NCBI GenBank assembly: GCA_949300325.1
Contig: CASGDQ010000054.1
Span: 1 to 64,000 of the forward strand
DNA: 64,000 nt
Reading direction: 5' to 3'
Origin: an uncultured Spirochaetales bacterium
Lineage (GTDB): Bacteria; Spirochaetota; Spirochaetia; Sphaerochaetales; Sphaerochaetaceae
Shown here: in pieces, positions 35,583-43,599 of the stretch
Layout: every line of letters begins with the position of its first letter
How positions within the stretch are numbered: position 1 is the stretch's first letter
Notes under the pieces: model-generated
Database searches by the model: none
The model's input: the letters and a program-made list of their open reading frames with translations, nothing else
What the model was told of the DNA's origin: nothing
Made by a program: the position numbers and the translations under genes

Positions 35583-38291
35583 ATGAGTAAAACAGAAAAA
35601 AAGAAGTATGTGTATTTTTTTGGCGGCGGCAGTGCAGAAGGCAGCGCCGACATGAAAGCTCTTCTCGGTGGCAAGGGTGCCAATCTTGCCGATATGACCA
35701 GCATCGGACTTCCGGTACCTCCCGGATTCACGATCACGACAGAGGCGTGTGCGTATTTTGATGCACATAACGGCGCTTACCCCGAAGGCATGCGGGACCA
35801 GGTGCTGGAGAATCTTAAAAAACTTGAGAAAATGCAGGGAGCAAAGCTCGGAGACAGGAAGAATCCGTTGCTTGTGTCCGTAAGAAGCGGTGCAGCCCAG
35901 AGCATGCCGGGCATGATGGATACTGTTTTGAATCTTGGTCTCAACCCTGATTCGCTGCAGGCCTTGATCGATAAGACCGGCAACGAGCGTTTTGCTTGGG
36001 ACAGCTACCGGAGATTTATTCAGATGTTCGGTGATGTTGTAATGGGAGTTCCTCATTCGAAATTCGAATATGCTCTCCAGTCTGTAAAGGATGAGAATGG
36101 AAAGCATTTTGATACCGAGCTTGATGTCAATAATCTTAAAGAGGTGATCAAGCGCTACAAGATCATCTACAAAAAGAGTACAGGCGAAGATTTCCCGACC
36201 GATCCTGAGTATCAGCTTTTCAAGACCATAGATGCGGTTTTCAGAAGCTGGAACAATGAAAGGGCGATCAAATACAGGCTCATGAATGATATCCGCGGAC
36301 TTCTTGGAACGGCTGTAAACGTCCAGTGCATGGTTTTCGGCAACATGGGCGACACAAGCGGAACAGGAGTTGCCTTCACACGTGACCCCTCGACCGGTGA
36401 AAACGAGTTCTATGGCGAATATCTGATGAACGCGCAGGGCGAGGATGTCGTTGCTGGAATCAGGACCCCGCAGACAATAGATACTCTGCGCCAGGTCAAT
36501 CCTCAGGTTTATGAACAGCTTTGCTCCATCAGATCCACTCTCGAGAAGCATTACCGCGATATGCAGGATCTTGAATTCACAATTCAGGAAGGCAAGCTTT
36601 ACATGCTTCAGACCAGAAACGGAAAGAGGACGATTTTCAGCTGGCTTAGAAGCCAGGTCGAGATGGTAGAAGAGGGCCTGATCGATAAGAAGACCGCAGT
36701 AAGCAGGGTTCCGGCAGGCGAGTTCAACAAGCTCTTTGCCCCGATTCTTGATAACAAGGTCATTCGCGATCTCGGATGCAAGGAAGCCACCCATGGCCTT
36801 AATGCCAGCCCGGGAGGAGCCTGCGGACAGATCTATTTTACAGCAAAGGAAGCGGAAGAGGCTGCTGCGGAAGGAAAGGATGTTCTTCTGGTCAGGGTTG
36901 AAACAAGTCCTGAGGACATCGGCGGAATGGCTGTTTCACGCGGAATTGTCACTTGCCGTGGAGGCATGACCAGCCATGCGGCGGTTGTTGCCCGTGGAAT
37001 GGGATGCCCATGCGTCAGCGGTTGTGGTGAAATACATGTTGATGAGATCAAGAAGACTCTTGAAGTAGGCGGTGTTCTGCTGAACGAAGGGGATTACATG
37101 TCCATCGATGGATTTACTGGTGCGGTATATGCTCAGAAGATTCCTGTAAAGCCAAGCGAAATCATGCAGGTGCTTGAGGGAACGATGAGGGAATCTGAAT
37201 CCAAGCTCTTCCAGAATTATAAGAAATTCATGACTTACGTCGATGAAATAAAGACAATGGGCGTAAGGACTAATGCTGATACACCTGCAGATGCCCGCCA
37301 TGCTGTCCAGCTTGGTGCTGAGGGTGTCGGCCTATGCAGAACTGAGCATATGTTCTTCGGCGGCCAGAGAATCATATCGATGAGAAAGATGATTCTTGCT
37401 AACAACACTAAAGAAAGGGAAGTTGCGCTTGCTGAGCTTCTTCCGATGCAGAGAAGCGATTTTGCTGGAATATTCAAGGAACTCGGAGGACTCCCTGTTA
37501 CAATCAGGCTCCTTGATCCTCCGCTTCATGAATTCCTTCCGAACGATCACACATCGCGTCACGAAATGGCACTCCAGCTTGGAATTTCTGCAGAGGAGAT
37601 TGCACAGAAAATTAACAGCTTGCACGAGTTCAATCCGATGCTTGGTTTCCGCGGCTGCCGTCTGGCCATAATCTATCCGGAGATTCTCGAGATGCAGGTC
37701 AGAGCAATAATTGAGGCTGCAATCGACGTGAAGAGAGAGGGTGTTGACGTGCATCCGGAAATTATGATTCCTCTTGTAGGAATTTGGAAGGAGTTCCATT
37801 ATTGCAAGGAGAAGGCTGAAGCTGTCATAGATAAGGTATTCGAGGAACAGCATATGAAGATCGAGTACAAGATTGGAACGATGATCGAGGTTCCCCGCGC
37901 AGCTATAACAGCTGATGAGATTGCAAGAGAAGCGGAGTTCTTCAGCTTTGGAACAAACGATCTCACACAGATGACCTGCGGCTTCTCGCGCGATGATGCA
38001 GCATCCTTCTTGGGGCATTACGTAAGCGATCCCGATAAGCAGTTCTATGATTACGATCCGTTTGCTACAATAGATTTTGATGGTGTCGGAAAGCTTGTGA
38101 AGATGGCAGCTGAGCTTGGCAGATCCACACGCCCTGACATAAAGCTTGGAATCTGTGGCGAACATGGTGGAGATCCTAAGACAATTGCTTTCTGCCAGCA
38201 GGTAGGTCTCAATTACGTCTCTTGTTCTCCGTTCAGAGTTCCTATCGCTCGTCTTGCTGCTGCTCAGGCAGCTATCGCAGGAGATAAGTAA
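35583..38291 (+). CDS. ppdK: Pyruvate, phosphate dikinase
   Basis: 902 residues, full length. Interconverts pyruvate + ATP + Pi and PEP + AMP + PPi; in fermenting anaerobes it usually runs towards pyruvate as a glycolytic step. ATP-grasp domain from LLGGKGANLADMTSIGLPVPPGF, swivelling phospho-histidine domain with CRGGMTSHAAVVARGMGCP (catalytic His), and the C-terminal TIM barrel with GVGLCRTEHMFF, GTNDLTQMTCGFSRDDA and CGEHGGD (catalytic Cys). Own promoter and terminator, so monocistronic. Confidence 0.98.
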   Translation: MSKTEKKKYVYFFGGGSAEGSADMKALLGGKGANLADMTSIGLPVPPGFTITTEACAYFDAHNGAYPEGMRDQVLENLKKLEKMQGAKLGDRKNPLLVSVRSGAAQSMPGMMDTVLNLGLNPDSLQALIDKTGNERFAWDSYRRFIQMFGDVVMGVPHSKFEYALQSVKDENGKHFDTELDVNNLKEVIKRYKIIYKKSTGEDFPTDPEYQLFKTIDAVFRSWNNERAIKYRLMNDIRGLLGTAVNVQCMVFGNMGDTSGTGVAFTRDPSTGENEFYGEYLMNAQGEDVVAGIRTPQTIDTLRQVNPQVYEQLCSIRSTLEKHYRDMQDLEFTIQEGKLYMLQTRNGKRTIFSWLRSQVEMVEEGLIDKKTAVSRVPAGEFNKLFAPILDNKVIRDLGCKEATHGLNASPGGACGQIYFTAKEAEEAAAEGKDVLLVRVETSPEDIGGMAVSRGIVTCRGGMTSHAAVVARGMGCPCVSGCGEIHVDEIKKTLEVGGVLLNEGDYMSIDGFTGAVYAQKIPVKPSEIMQVLEGTMRESESKLFQNYKKFMTYVDEIKTMGVRTNADTPADARHAVQLGAEGVGLCRTEHMFFGGQRIISMRKMILANNTKEREVALAELLPMQRSDFAGIFKELGGLPVTIRLLDPPLHEFLPNDHTSRHEMALQLGISAEEIAQKINSLHEFNPMLGFRGCRLAIIYPEILEMQVRAIIEAAIDVKREGVDVHPEIMIPLVGIWKEFHYCKEKAEAVIDKVFEEQHMKIEYKIGTMIEVPRAAITADEIAREAEFFSFGTNDLTQMTCGFSRDDAASFLGHYVSDPDKQFYDYDPFATIDFDGVGKLVKMAAELGRSTRPDIKLGICGEHGGDPKTIAFCQQVGLNYVSCSPFRVPIARLAAAQAAIAGDK

Positions 38292-38310
38292 GGTCCTGAA
38301 TTTAAAAAAA

Positions 38311-38346
38311 AATAGCATGGTTTGAGGGCCATGCTATTTTTATTTT
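38311..38346 (+). terminator. Intrinsic terminator of ppdK
   Basis: Perfect ten-base stem AATAGCATGG (38311-38320) with CCATGCTATT (38329-38338), followed by TTTATTTT. Confidence 0.9.
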
Positions 38347-38409
38347 AGCTCGTCTGATCAATTTTGATGATACTTTTCAAAGTGTTTCCTATATAGTACT
38401 ATTTTGTTC

Positions 38410-39234
38410 ATGTTTAAAACGGTAGTAAAGGCTTTCGTGGTTGGATCCTCAATGATGGTTCCAGGTGTTTCTGGCGGGTCGATGGCCATGATTTTGGGTA
38501 TATACGACAGGCTTATCGATGCTGTACCTAATTTGTTTGTAAAAAACAAAAGAGCTGAAGCATTCAAATTTCTTGCTGCATTTACAGTCTCTGCTCTCAT
38601 TGGAATCATTCTGGTTGCAAAACCTCTGGAGATACTTATAACCCGCTATTCGCTGCAGATGAGCTATCTGTTTCTTGGAGCTGTGCTGGGCACAATACCG
38701 ATGATGGTGAAGAAGGCTGGCAGCAAAGGGTTCGATTTTATTTCACTTTTTTGGATTCTGCTGGGTGCAATAGCCGTTTTTTCAATTGCATATATTCCTG
38801 AAGGCCTTTTTTCCCCAGAAGGGTCTTCGTCCATTTTTGGATTGCTTTTCCAGTTTCTTGGAGGAGTGCTTGTTTCAATAGGACTTGTGCTGCCTGGAAT
38901 ATCCACAAGTTATCTGTTGCTTGTGCTTGGACTCTATGAGCCGATAATCAAGGCTCTCGACAGCTACAACTTCTTGTTTCTTCTTCCTATTTCTATAGGC
39001 CTTGTCGTTGGTATTTTAGCCCTGACAAAACTTTTGCAGATTGCGATGAGAAAGTATCCAAAGCCGTCGTTCATGATGATCCTTGGATTCTTGCTTGCCT
39101 CTTTAAAAGAGATATATTCCGGATTTCCTTCCGGTCTGATGATTTTGCTCTGTCTGCTTTTGCTATCAGTAGGTTTCATTATTGTCTACATGCTTTCCAA
39201 AGTGGAGGAGCAGGAAGAGGCAAAGGTGGTGTGA
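38410..39234 (+). CDS. popT: DUF368-family polyprenyl-phosphate transporter (PopT type)
   Basis: 274 residues, about eight membrane segments. VVGSSMMVPGVSGGSMAMILGIYDR and its echo SIGLVLPGISTSYLLLVLGLYE are the inverted-repeat signature of DUF368. Members of DUF368 have been shown to return undecaprenyl phosphate across the membrane for reuse in envelope synthesis. Its presence implies that this organism still cycles a polyprenyl carrier, for glycans or wall precursors. ATG 38410 is preferred to the in-frame TTG at 38404. The gene symbol rests on family membership. Confidence 0.82.
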   Translation: MFKTVVKAFVVGSSMMVPGVSGGSMAMILGIYDRLIDAVPNLFVKNKRAEAFKFLAAFTVSALIGIILVAKPLEILITRYSLQMSYLFLGAVLGTIPMMVKKAGSKGFDFISLFWILLGAIAVFSIAYIPEGLFSPEGSSSIFGLLFQFLGGVLVSIGLVLPGISTSYLLLVLGLYEPIIKALDSYNFLFLLPISIGLVVGILALTKLLQIAMRKYPKPSFMMILGFLLASLKEIYSGFPSGLMILLCLLLLSVGFIIVYMLSKVEEQEEAKVV

Positions 39235-39358
39235 AGGTTTTATCCTGATCGTTGCATTTTGGATAAGAGATAAAATCCTTTTATTCCCACTAGACATTTT
39301 CCATTATTAACGGTATAAAGAATCCATCCGTTAATAGATTTTAAACGGTTTTTTTATT

Positions 39359-39430
39359 GCCAAAGTAGCTCAGTGGTAGAGCAGCTCACTCGTAATGAGC
39401 AGGTCGCGGGTTCAATTCCCATCTTTGGCT
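39359..39430 (+). tRNA. tRNA-Thr (anticodon CGU)
   Basis: Acceptor GCCAAAG pairs with CTTTGGC; anticodon arm GCTCA-CTCGTAA-TGAGC gives anticodon CGU reading ACG; T-arm GCGGGTTCAATTCCC. No CCA is encoded. A short terminator follows. Confidence 0.95.
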
Positions 39431-39455
39431 TAGGTTTTTAGATTCTTATCCGGAT

Positions 39456-39480
39456 GGCCGCATTTGATTGCGGTCTTTTT
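39456..39480 (+). terminator. Intrinsic terminator after tRNA-Thr
   Basis: Stem GGCCGCA (39456-39462) with TGCGGTC (39469-39475), then five T. Confidence 0.75.
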
Positions 39481-39493
39481 GTATAAAATGGTG

Positions 39494-39522
39494 TTGACCC
39501 GGAGCCTTTGGATTAATAATTT
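39494..39522 (+). promoter_or_regulatory. Promoter of the small gene and tsaD
   Basis: TTGACC, a 17-base spacer and TAATTT (39517-39522), followed by AGGAGGA ten bases before the GTG start at 39542. Confidence 0.5.
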
Positions 39523-39541
39523 CTTTAGATAGGAGGACGTT

Positions 39542-39784
39542 GTGAGCAAATATGATTTGAATAATATCCTTTCCCATGAGACGCCTTCCGTCGTTTTACG
39601 GATCGATTCCGGAGAAAAAGCTTCAAATAAGGCGGTTCAGGTAGGACTTTCTTGGACAAACGAGGTTTATGATTATATCTTTTCGAGCAAGATGAGCGCG
39701 GAAAACATAGAGAAATTCCTTGAGGATTCTTCGACTGCTTCTTACGAGGCTTTTGTCTTCAATCAGATGAGGAAGAGCTTATGA
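39542..39784 (+). CDS. Small hypothetical protein upstream of tsaD
   Basis: 80 residues from GTG 39542 with a strong AGGAGGA at 39531-39537. Not recognised: an amphipathic, acidic protein (MSKYDLNNILSHETPSVVLR) with no membrane segment or cysteine motif. The stop overlaps the tsaD ATG (ATGA), so it is translated with tsaD, and tight coupling suggests a link to tRNA modification or cell-wall homeostasis around TsaD, but nothing in the sequence shows the function. Confidence 0.65.
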   Translation: MSKYDLNNILSHETPSVVLRIDSGEKASNKAVQVGLSWTNEVYDYIFSSKMSAENIEKFLEDSSTASYEAFVFNQMRKSL

Positions 39785-40794
39785 TCGTATTAGGTATTGA
39801 AACGAGTTGCGATGAATGCAGCGCAGCTGTCGTGGAAGATGGACATAATATACTCAGCAATGTCATAGCCACCCAGATCGAATTGCATAAACCGTATCAA
39901 GGTGTTGTGCCCGAGCTTGCATCCAGGCTCCATACCGAGTGGATAGAACAGGTCGTAGCGGCAGCGGTGAAGCAGGCGGGTCTTTGTATGGCAGATCTGG
40001 ATGCGGTCGCATTTACAAACAGGCCAGGTTTGCTGGGATCTTTATTAGTTGGAACAAATTATGGCAAGGCGCTGGCGGCAACGCTTGGCATTCCATTTAT
40101 CGGGATAGATCATATCCGCGGCCATCTCTATGCCTCACAGATTGAAAATCCTCTTGAATACCCTTATTTGGGAATTCTTGTTTCCGGTGGTCATACTGTG
40201 ATTTCAAGGGTCGAATCCTATGACAAGGTCGATGTCCTTGGAACTACGATCGACGATGCCATAGGAGAGGCTTTTGACAAGGTTGCCAAGTTTTATGACC
40301 TTGGCTATCCCGGAGGTGTTGTAATAGATCGTTTGAGCAAGCAGGGAGATCCTCTTGCATTTAATTTTCCTGGTCCGTCGATGGATAGGAAGGAACATCC
40401 GTATGATATGAGCTATTCAGGGCTTAAGACTGCGGTGATAAACCAGAAGGACCGCTTCCTTGTTCCTGGAAAAACAGACAGCAAGGAAAATATTGCAGCA
40501 TCATTCCAGAGACAGGCTGTCGGAATCTTGATGAAGAGGGTGCGTGTCGCATTAAAAGATACTGGATTGACAAGGGTCAGCGCAGGAGGAGGAGTTGCTG
40601 CTAATTCCCTTTTGCGTAGCGAGCTCAAGGAGTTGGAGAAGGAGGGGTATACAGTCACTTTCCCGTCTCTGAAGTTATGCACAGACAACGGTGCGATGAT
40701 TGCTGGACTTGCATACAGATATCTTTTAGATGGCTATCACGATGCTCTTAATGTAAGTGCATCTGCCAGAGTTACCGCATTCAAGAAATTCTGA
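39781..40794 (+). CDS. tsaD: tRNA N6-threonylcarbamoyladenosine transferase TsaD
   Basis: 337 residues, ASKHA-fold enzyme that places threonylcarbamoyl on A37 of tRNAs reading ANN codons. MIVLGIETSCDECSAAVV is the family start; the metal-binding histidines lie in IDHIRGHLYA. ILVSGGHTVI and CTDNGAMIAGLAY complete the nucleotide site. Complete and of normal length. It ends at its own terminator. Confidence 0.97.
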   Translation: MIVLGIETSCDECSAAVVEDGHNILSNVIATQIELHKPYQGVVPELASRLHTEWIEQVVAAAVKQAGLCMADLDAVAFTNRPGLLGSLLVGTNYGKALAATLGIPFIGIDHIRGHLYASQIENPLEYPYLGILVSGGHTVISRVESYDKVDVLGTTIDDAIGEAFDKVAKFYDLGYPGGVVIDRLSKQGDPLAFNFPGPSMDRKEHPYDMSYSGLKTAVINQKDRFLVPGKTDSKENIAASFQRQAVGILMKRVRVALKDTGLTRVSAGGGVAANSLLRSELKELEKEGYTVTFPSLKLCTDNGAMIAGLAYRYLLDGYHDALNVSASARVTAFKKF

Positions 40795-40799
40795 CATGG

Positions 40800-40828
40800 G
40801 CGTCCTGATGAACGGACGCTATTTTTTT
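40800..40828 (+). terminator. Intrinsic terminator of tsaD
   Basis: Stem GCGTCC (40800-40805) with GGACGC (40814-40819), then TATTTTTTT. Confidence 0.8.
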
Positions 40829-40849
40829 ATATTTTTTCCTAAAACTGCA

Positions 40850-40878
40850 TTGACCTTTTATTATATTTCCTCTAGTAT
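40850..40878 (+). promoter_or_regulatory. Promoter of the tRNA-Gln/tRNA-Glu pair
   Basis: TTGACC (40850-40855), a 17-base spacer and TAGTAT (40873-40878), 14 bp before the first tRNA base. Confidence 0.65.
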
Positions 40879-40892
40879 AGCCTAGGTGTTGA

Positions 40893-40963
40893 TGGGATGT
40901 AGTGTAATGGTAACACTGCAGATTCTGGTTCTGCCTTTGGGGGTTCGAATCCCTCCATCCCAG
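40893..40963 (+). tRNA. tRNA-Gln (anticodon CUG)
   Basis: Acceptor TGGGATG pairs with CATCCCA; anticodon arm GCAGA-TTCTGGT-TCTGC gives CUG reading CAG; T-arm GGGGGTTCGAATCCCT. First tRNA of a two-gene transcript. Confidence 0.95.
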
Positions 40964-40971
40964 CTAGCTCT

Positions 40972-41043
40972 GGTCCCTTCGTCTAATGGTTAGGACAGGA
41001 GATTCTCAGTCTCTAAATAGGGGTTCGATTCCCCTAGGGACTA
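40972..41043 (+). tRNA. tRNA-Glu (anticodon CUC)
   Basis: Acceptor GGTCCCT with AGGGACT (one terminal G-U), D-arm TCGTCTAATGGTTAGGA, anticodon arm GGAGA-TTCTCAG-TCTCT giving CUC reading GAG, and T-arm GGGGTTCGATTCCCC. Eight bases after tRNA-Gln. Confidence 0.94.
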
Positions 41044-41047
41044 TAAG

Positions 41048-41073
41048 GCTTCCTAAGCGGAAGCTTTTTTTTT
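41048..41073 (+). terminator. Intrinsic terminator of the tRNA pair
   Basis: Stem GCTTCC (41048-41053) with GGAAGC (41059-41064), followed by nine T. Confidence 0.88.
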
Positions 41074-41165
41074 GCCTTGCTATGCAAAGAGTGCCGCTTC
41101 TGTTATCATTACAAAGCTGGTTCCCTTTTGGAAAACAAGAAAACAAATTTAACAGGATTGGATGG

Positions 41166-42803
41166 ATGATTACAGCTTCTAATGTTTCTCTTTCATATGG
41201 TACGCAGGTTTTGTTCAAGGATGTGAATATTAAATTTACCCCTGGAAACTGCTATGGGATAATCGGTGCCAACGGTGCAGGAAAATCGACATTTCTGAAA
41301 ATTCTTTCTGGAGAAATAGAACCGGATACGGGAGAGATAATCATAACTCCTGGAGAAAGGATGACCACATTGCGTCAGGATCACTTTGCATTCAATGAAT
41401 ACAGGGTTCTTGATGTCGTCATAATGGGGTTCAAAAAGCTTTATCAGGTCATGAAAGAGCGTGATGAGATATATTCCAAGAGCGAATTCAGCGAAGAGGA
41501 CGGGCTCAGGGCTGCGGAGCTTGAGGGAGAGTTTGCCGAGCTGGGCGGATGGGAAGCGGAGGCTGATGCGGCTCAGATGCTTGATGGCCTTGGAATCCCG
41601 ACAGCACTGCACGAAAAGAGGATGGATGAGATAGAGGATAATCTCAAGGTCCGTGTTCTACTTGCCCAGGCTCTTTTTGGAAATCCTGACATACTCCTTC
41701 TCGATGAGCCTACAAACCACTTGGATTTGGAATCCATACATTGGCTTGAGGATTATCTTGAGAACTTCAATAATACAGTTATCGTTGTCAGCCATGACAG
41801 GCATTTTTTGAACAGTGTCTGCACGCACATCTGCGATATCGATTTTGGAAAGATCCAGCTTTATGTCGGCAACTACGACTTCTGGTACATGTCCAGCCAG
41901 CTTGCGCTCAAGCAGATGAAGGACGAGAAGAAGAGGAGAGATGAAAAGATTGCGGAGCTTAAGGAATTCATCCAGCGCTTCAGCTCGAATGTTGCAAAGG
42001 CAAAGCAGGCTACAAGCCGCAAGAAGCTCATAGACAAGCTTACAATCGACGATATCAAGCCATCCAGCAGAAGGTTCCCGTATGTCGCTTTCAAACCGAA
42101 TAGGGAAATCGGCAAGAACTGCCTTGAAATAAAAGGGCTGAGCAAAACGATAGATGGCGAAAAGGTCCTTGACAACCTCACACTCACCATCAACCCGACT
42201 GATAAGGTTGCATTTGTCGGCCCGAACCATTTTGCCAAGACTGTGCTTTTCCAAATTCTTGCAGGAGAGATGAAAGCTGATTCTGGCGACTTCACATGGG
42301 GTGTAACAACAAGCCTTTCCTATTTTCCGAAGGATAACAGCAGGATGTTCAAGGAAGATGAGTCCATTACGGATTATCTTCAGCAGTACAGCAAGGAAGA
42401 TGATGACACGTATGTCAGATCCTTTTTGGGAAGGATGCTCTTTTCAGGCGACGAGGCGTTAAAGAACTGCAAGGTCCTCTCAGGAGGGGAAAGAGTGCGT
42501 GTAGTGCTTGCAAAGATGATGCTTGAAGGTGCGAACTGCCTTATTTTTGACGAACCGACCAGCCATCTTGATCTTGAAGCGATTCAGGCCCTCAACAACG
42601 GTCTTATCGAATTCAAAGGCATGATAATGTTCAATTCCCATGACCATCAGTTCGTCGATTCAATTGCCAACAGGATAATCGAATTCACTCCTGATGGGAT
42701 TATCGACAGGATGACCAATTTCGATTCCTATCTTGAGGATGAAGGTGTCAAGGCTCTGAGAGAGAAGTCATATAAAGATTTGAAGAGGGTGGTTCTTCTC
42801 TGA
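41166..42803 (+). CDS. ABC-F family ATPase (YbiT-like)
   Basis: 545 residues with two ABC domains and no membrane segments. The first domain has GIIGANGAGKSTFLK (Walker A) and DILLLDEPTNHLDLES (Walker B). A linker rich in Lys and Arg follows (about 240-320, typical P-site tRNA interaction motif region). The second domain has GPNHFAKTVLF, a variant Walker A as in YbiT relatives, LSGGERVRVVLAKMM and LIFDEPTSHLDLEA. ABC-F proteins act on the ribosome to relieve stalls or protect against antibiotics; this subgroup is a translation factor rather than a known resistance gene. Start ATG 41166 gives the typical MITASNVSLSYG opening; a longer frame runs into tRNA-Glu. Confidence 0.9.
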   Translation: MITASNVSLSYGTQVLFKDVNIKFTPGNCYGIIGANGAGKSTFLKILSGEIEPDTGEIIITPGERMTTLRQDHFAFNEYRVLDVVIMGFKKLYQVMKERDEIYSKSEFSEEDGLRAAELEGEFAELGGWEAEADAAQMLDGLGIPTALHEKRMDEIEDNLKVRVLLAQALFGNPDILLLDEPTNHLDLESIHWLEDYLENFNNTVIVVSHDRHFLNSVCTHICDIDFGKIQLYVGNYDFWYMSSQLALKQMKDEKKRRDEKIAELKEFIQRFSSNVAKAKQATSRKKLIDKLTIDDIKPSSRRFPYVAFKPNREIGKNCLEIKGLSKTIDGEKVLDNLTLTINPTDKVAFVGPNHFAKTVLFQILAGEMKADSGDFTWGVTTSLSYFPKDNSRMFKEDESITDYLQQYSKEDDDTYVRSFLGRMLFSGDEALKNCKVLSGGERVRVVLAKMMLEGANCLIFDEPTSHLDLEAIQALNNGLIEFKGMIMFNSHDHQFVDSIANRIIEFTPDGIIDRMTNFDSYLEDEGVKALREKSYKDLKRVVLL

Positions 42804-43576
42804 TGGTCGTTCTTGTCGATATCGGAAATACGAATATCGTCATCAGTGTAAATGATGGCGATTCTTTTCTCGATTCTTTCAGGATATATTCTGATCAGAA
42901 GAAGACAGGGGATGAGTATTTTGTCATTTTCCAGACTCTTTTAAGGCAATCCGGGTTGGATTTTTCTTCTGTCGACCGGGTCGTCCTTTCTTCTGTTGTG
43001 CCCAATTTGACTCGTGCCGTTGCAAAGATTCTCAAACGTCTTTTCAATACAGAGCCTCTTATTGTCACCCATGACATCGAAGCAGGGCTCAACAAGTCCT
43101 CAATTCCGCAGGAGCTGGGCTCGGACATCCTTTCCAATCTTGCATGCGCACATAACAAGTATCCTGACCGGTGTGTATTGACCATGGATTTCGGCACAGC
43201 ACTTACTTTCAGCGTAGTCGATGAAAAAGGGAATGTCGTTGGGGTTGCAATTGCACCAGGTCTTATTACTGCTGTCAATTCCCTTTTCGGCAATACCGCA
43301 CAGCTTCCTCAGGTTGAATTGAAAATTCCTGACTCTTCGCTAGGCAGAAACAGTTGTGATTCAATCCGTTCTGGGATAATGTATGGTTATGCCGGCCTGG
43401 CAGATGCGATGATAAGGAAGATGGAAGCTGAGTTGAACGTACATCTGTTTGTCATAGCAACAGGAGGATTGTCAAAAACGATCTCTCCGCTGATTCCCCG
43501 TATTGACGAGCTGGACGGGCTGCACACATTGAAAGGCCTGAAGCTGATTTCAGATTTGAATCAGAAGAGCTTTTAG
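42803..43576 (+). CDS. coaX: Type III pantothenate kinase
   Basis: 257 residues. VVLVDIGNTNIVISV is the ATP-binding phosphate-1 motif of the ASKHA fold, VLSSVVPNLT and VLTMDFGTALTFSVVDEKG the other conserved blocks, ATGGLSKTI near the end. Catalyses the first step of coenzyme A synthesis without feedback by CoA. The ATG overlaps the stop of the ABC-F gene (TGATG). coaD, the fourth step of the pathway, is also in this window at 56566. Confidence 0.95.
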   Translation: MVVLVDIGNTNIVISVNDGDSFLDSFRIYSDQKKTGDEYFVIFQTLLRQSGLDFSSVDRVVLSSVVPNLTRAVAKILKRLFNTEPLIVTHDIEAGLNKSSIPQELGSDILSNLACAHNKYPDRCVLTMDFGTALTFSVVDEKGNVVGVAIAPGLITAVNSLFGNTAQLPQVELKIPDSSLGRNSCDSIRSGIMYGYAGLADAMIRKMEAELNVHLFVIATGGLSKTISPLIPRIDELDGLHTLKGLKLISDLNQKSF

Positions 43577-43599
43577 TTTTTTCATGGAAGGAGATTGGA

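Noticed and set aside
35526-36794. 422-codon open frame on the minus strand opposite ppdK
   Set aside because: It lies entirely antisense to the well-conserved ppdK frame, has no ribosome binding site and its product has no recognisable family. It is a by-product of codon usage.
40986-41165. N-terminal extension of the ABC-F protein
   Set aside because: The longer frame starts inside tRNA-Glu and runs through its terminator; the family start MITASNVSLSYG at 41166 is preferred.
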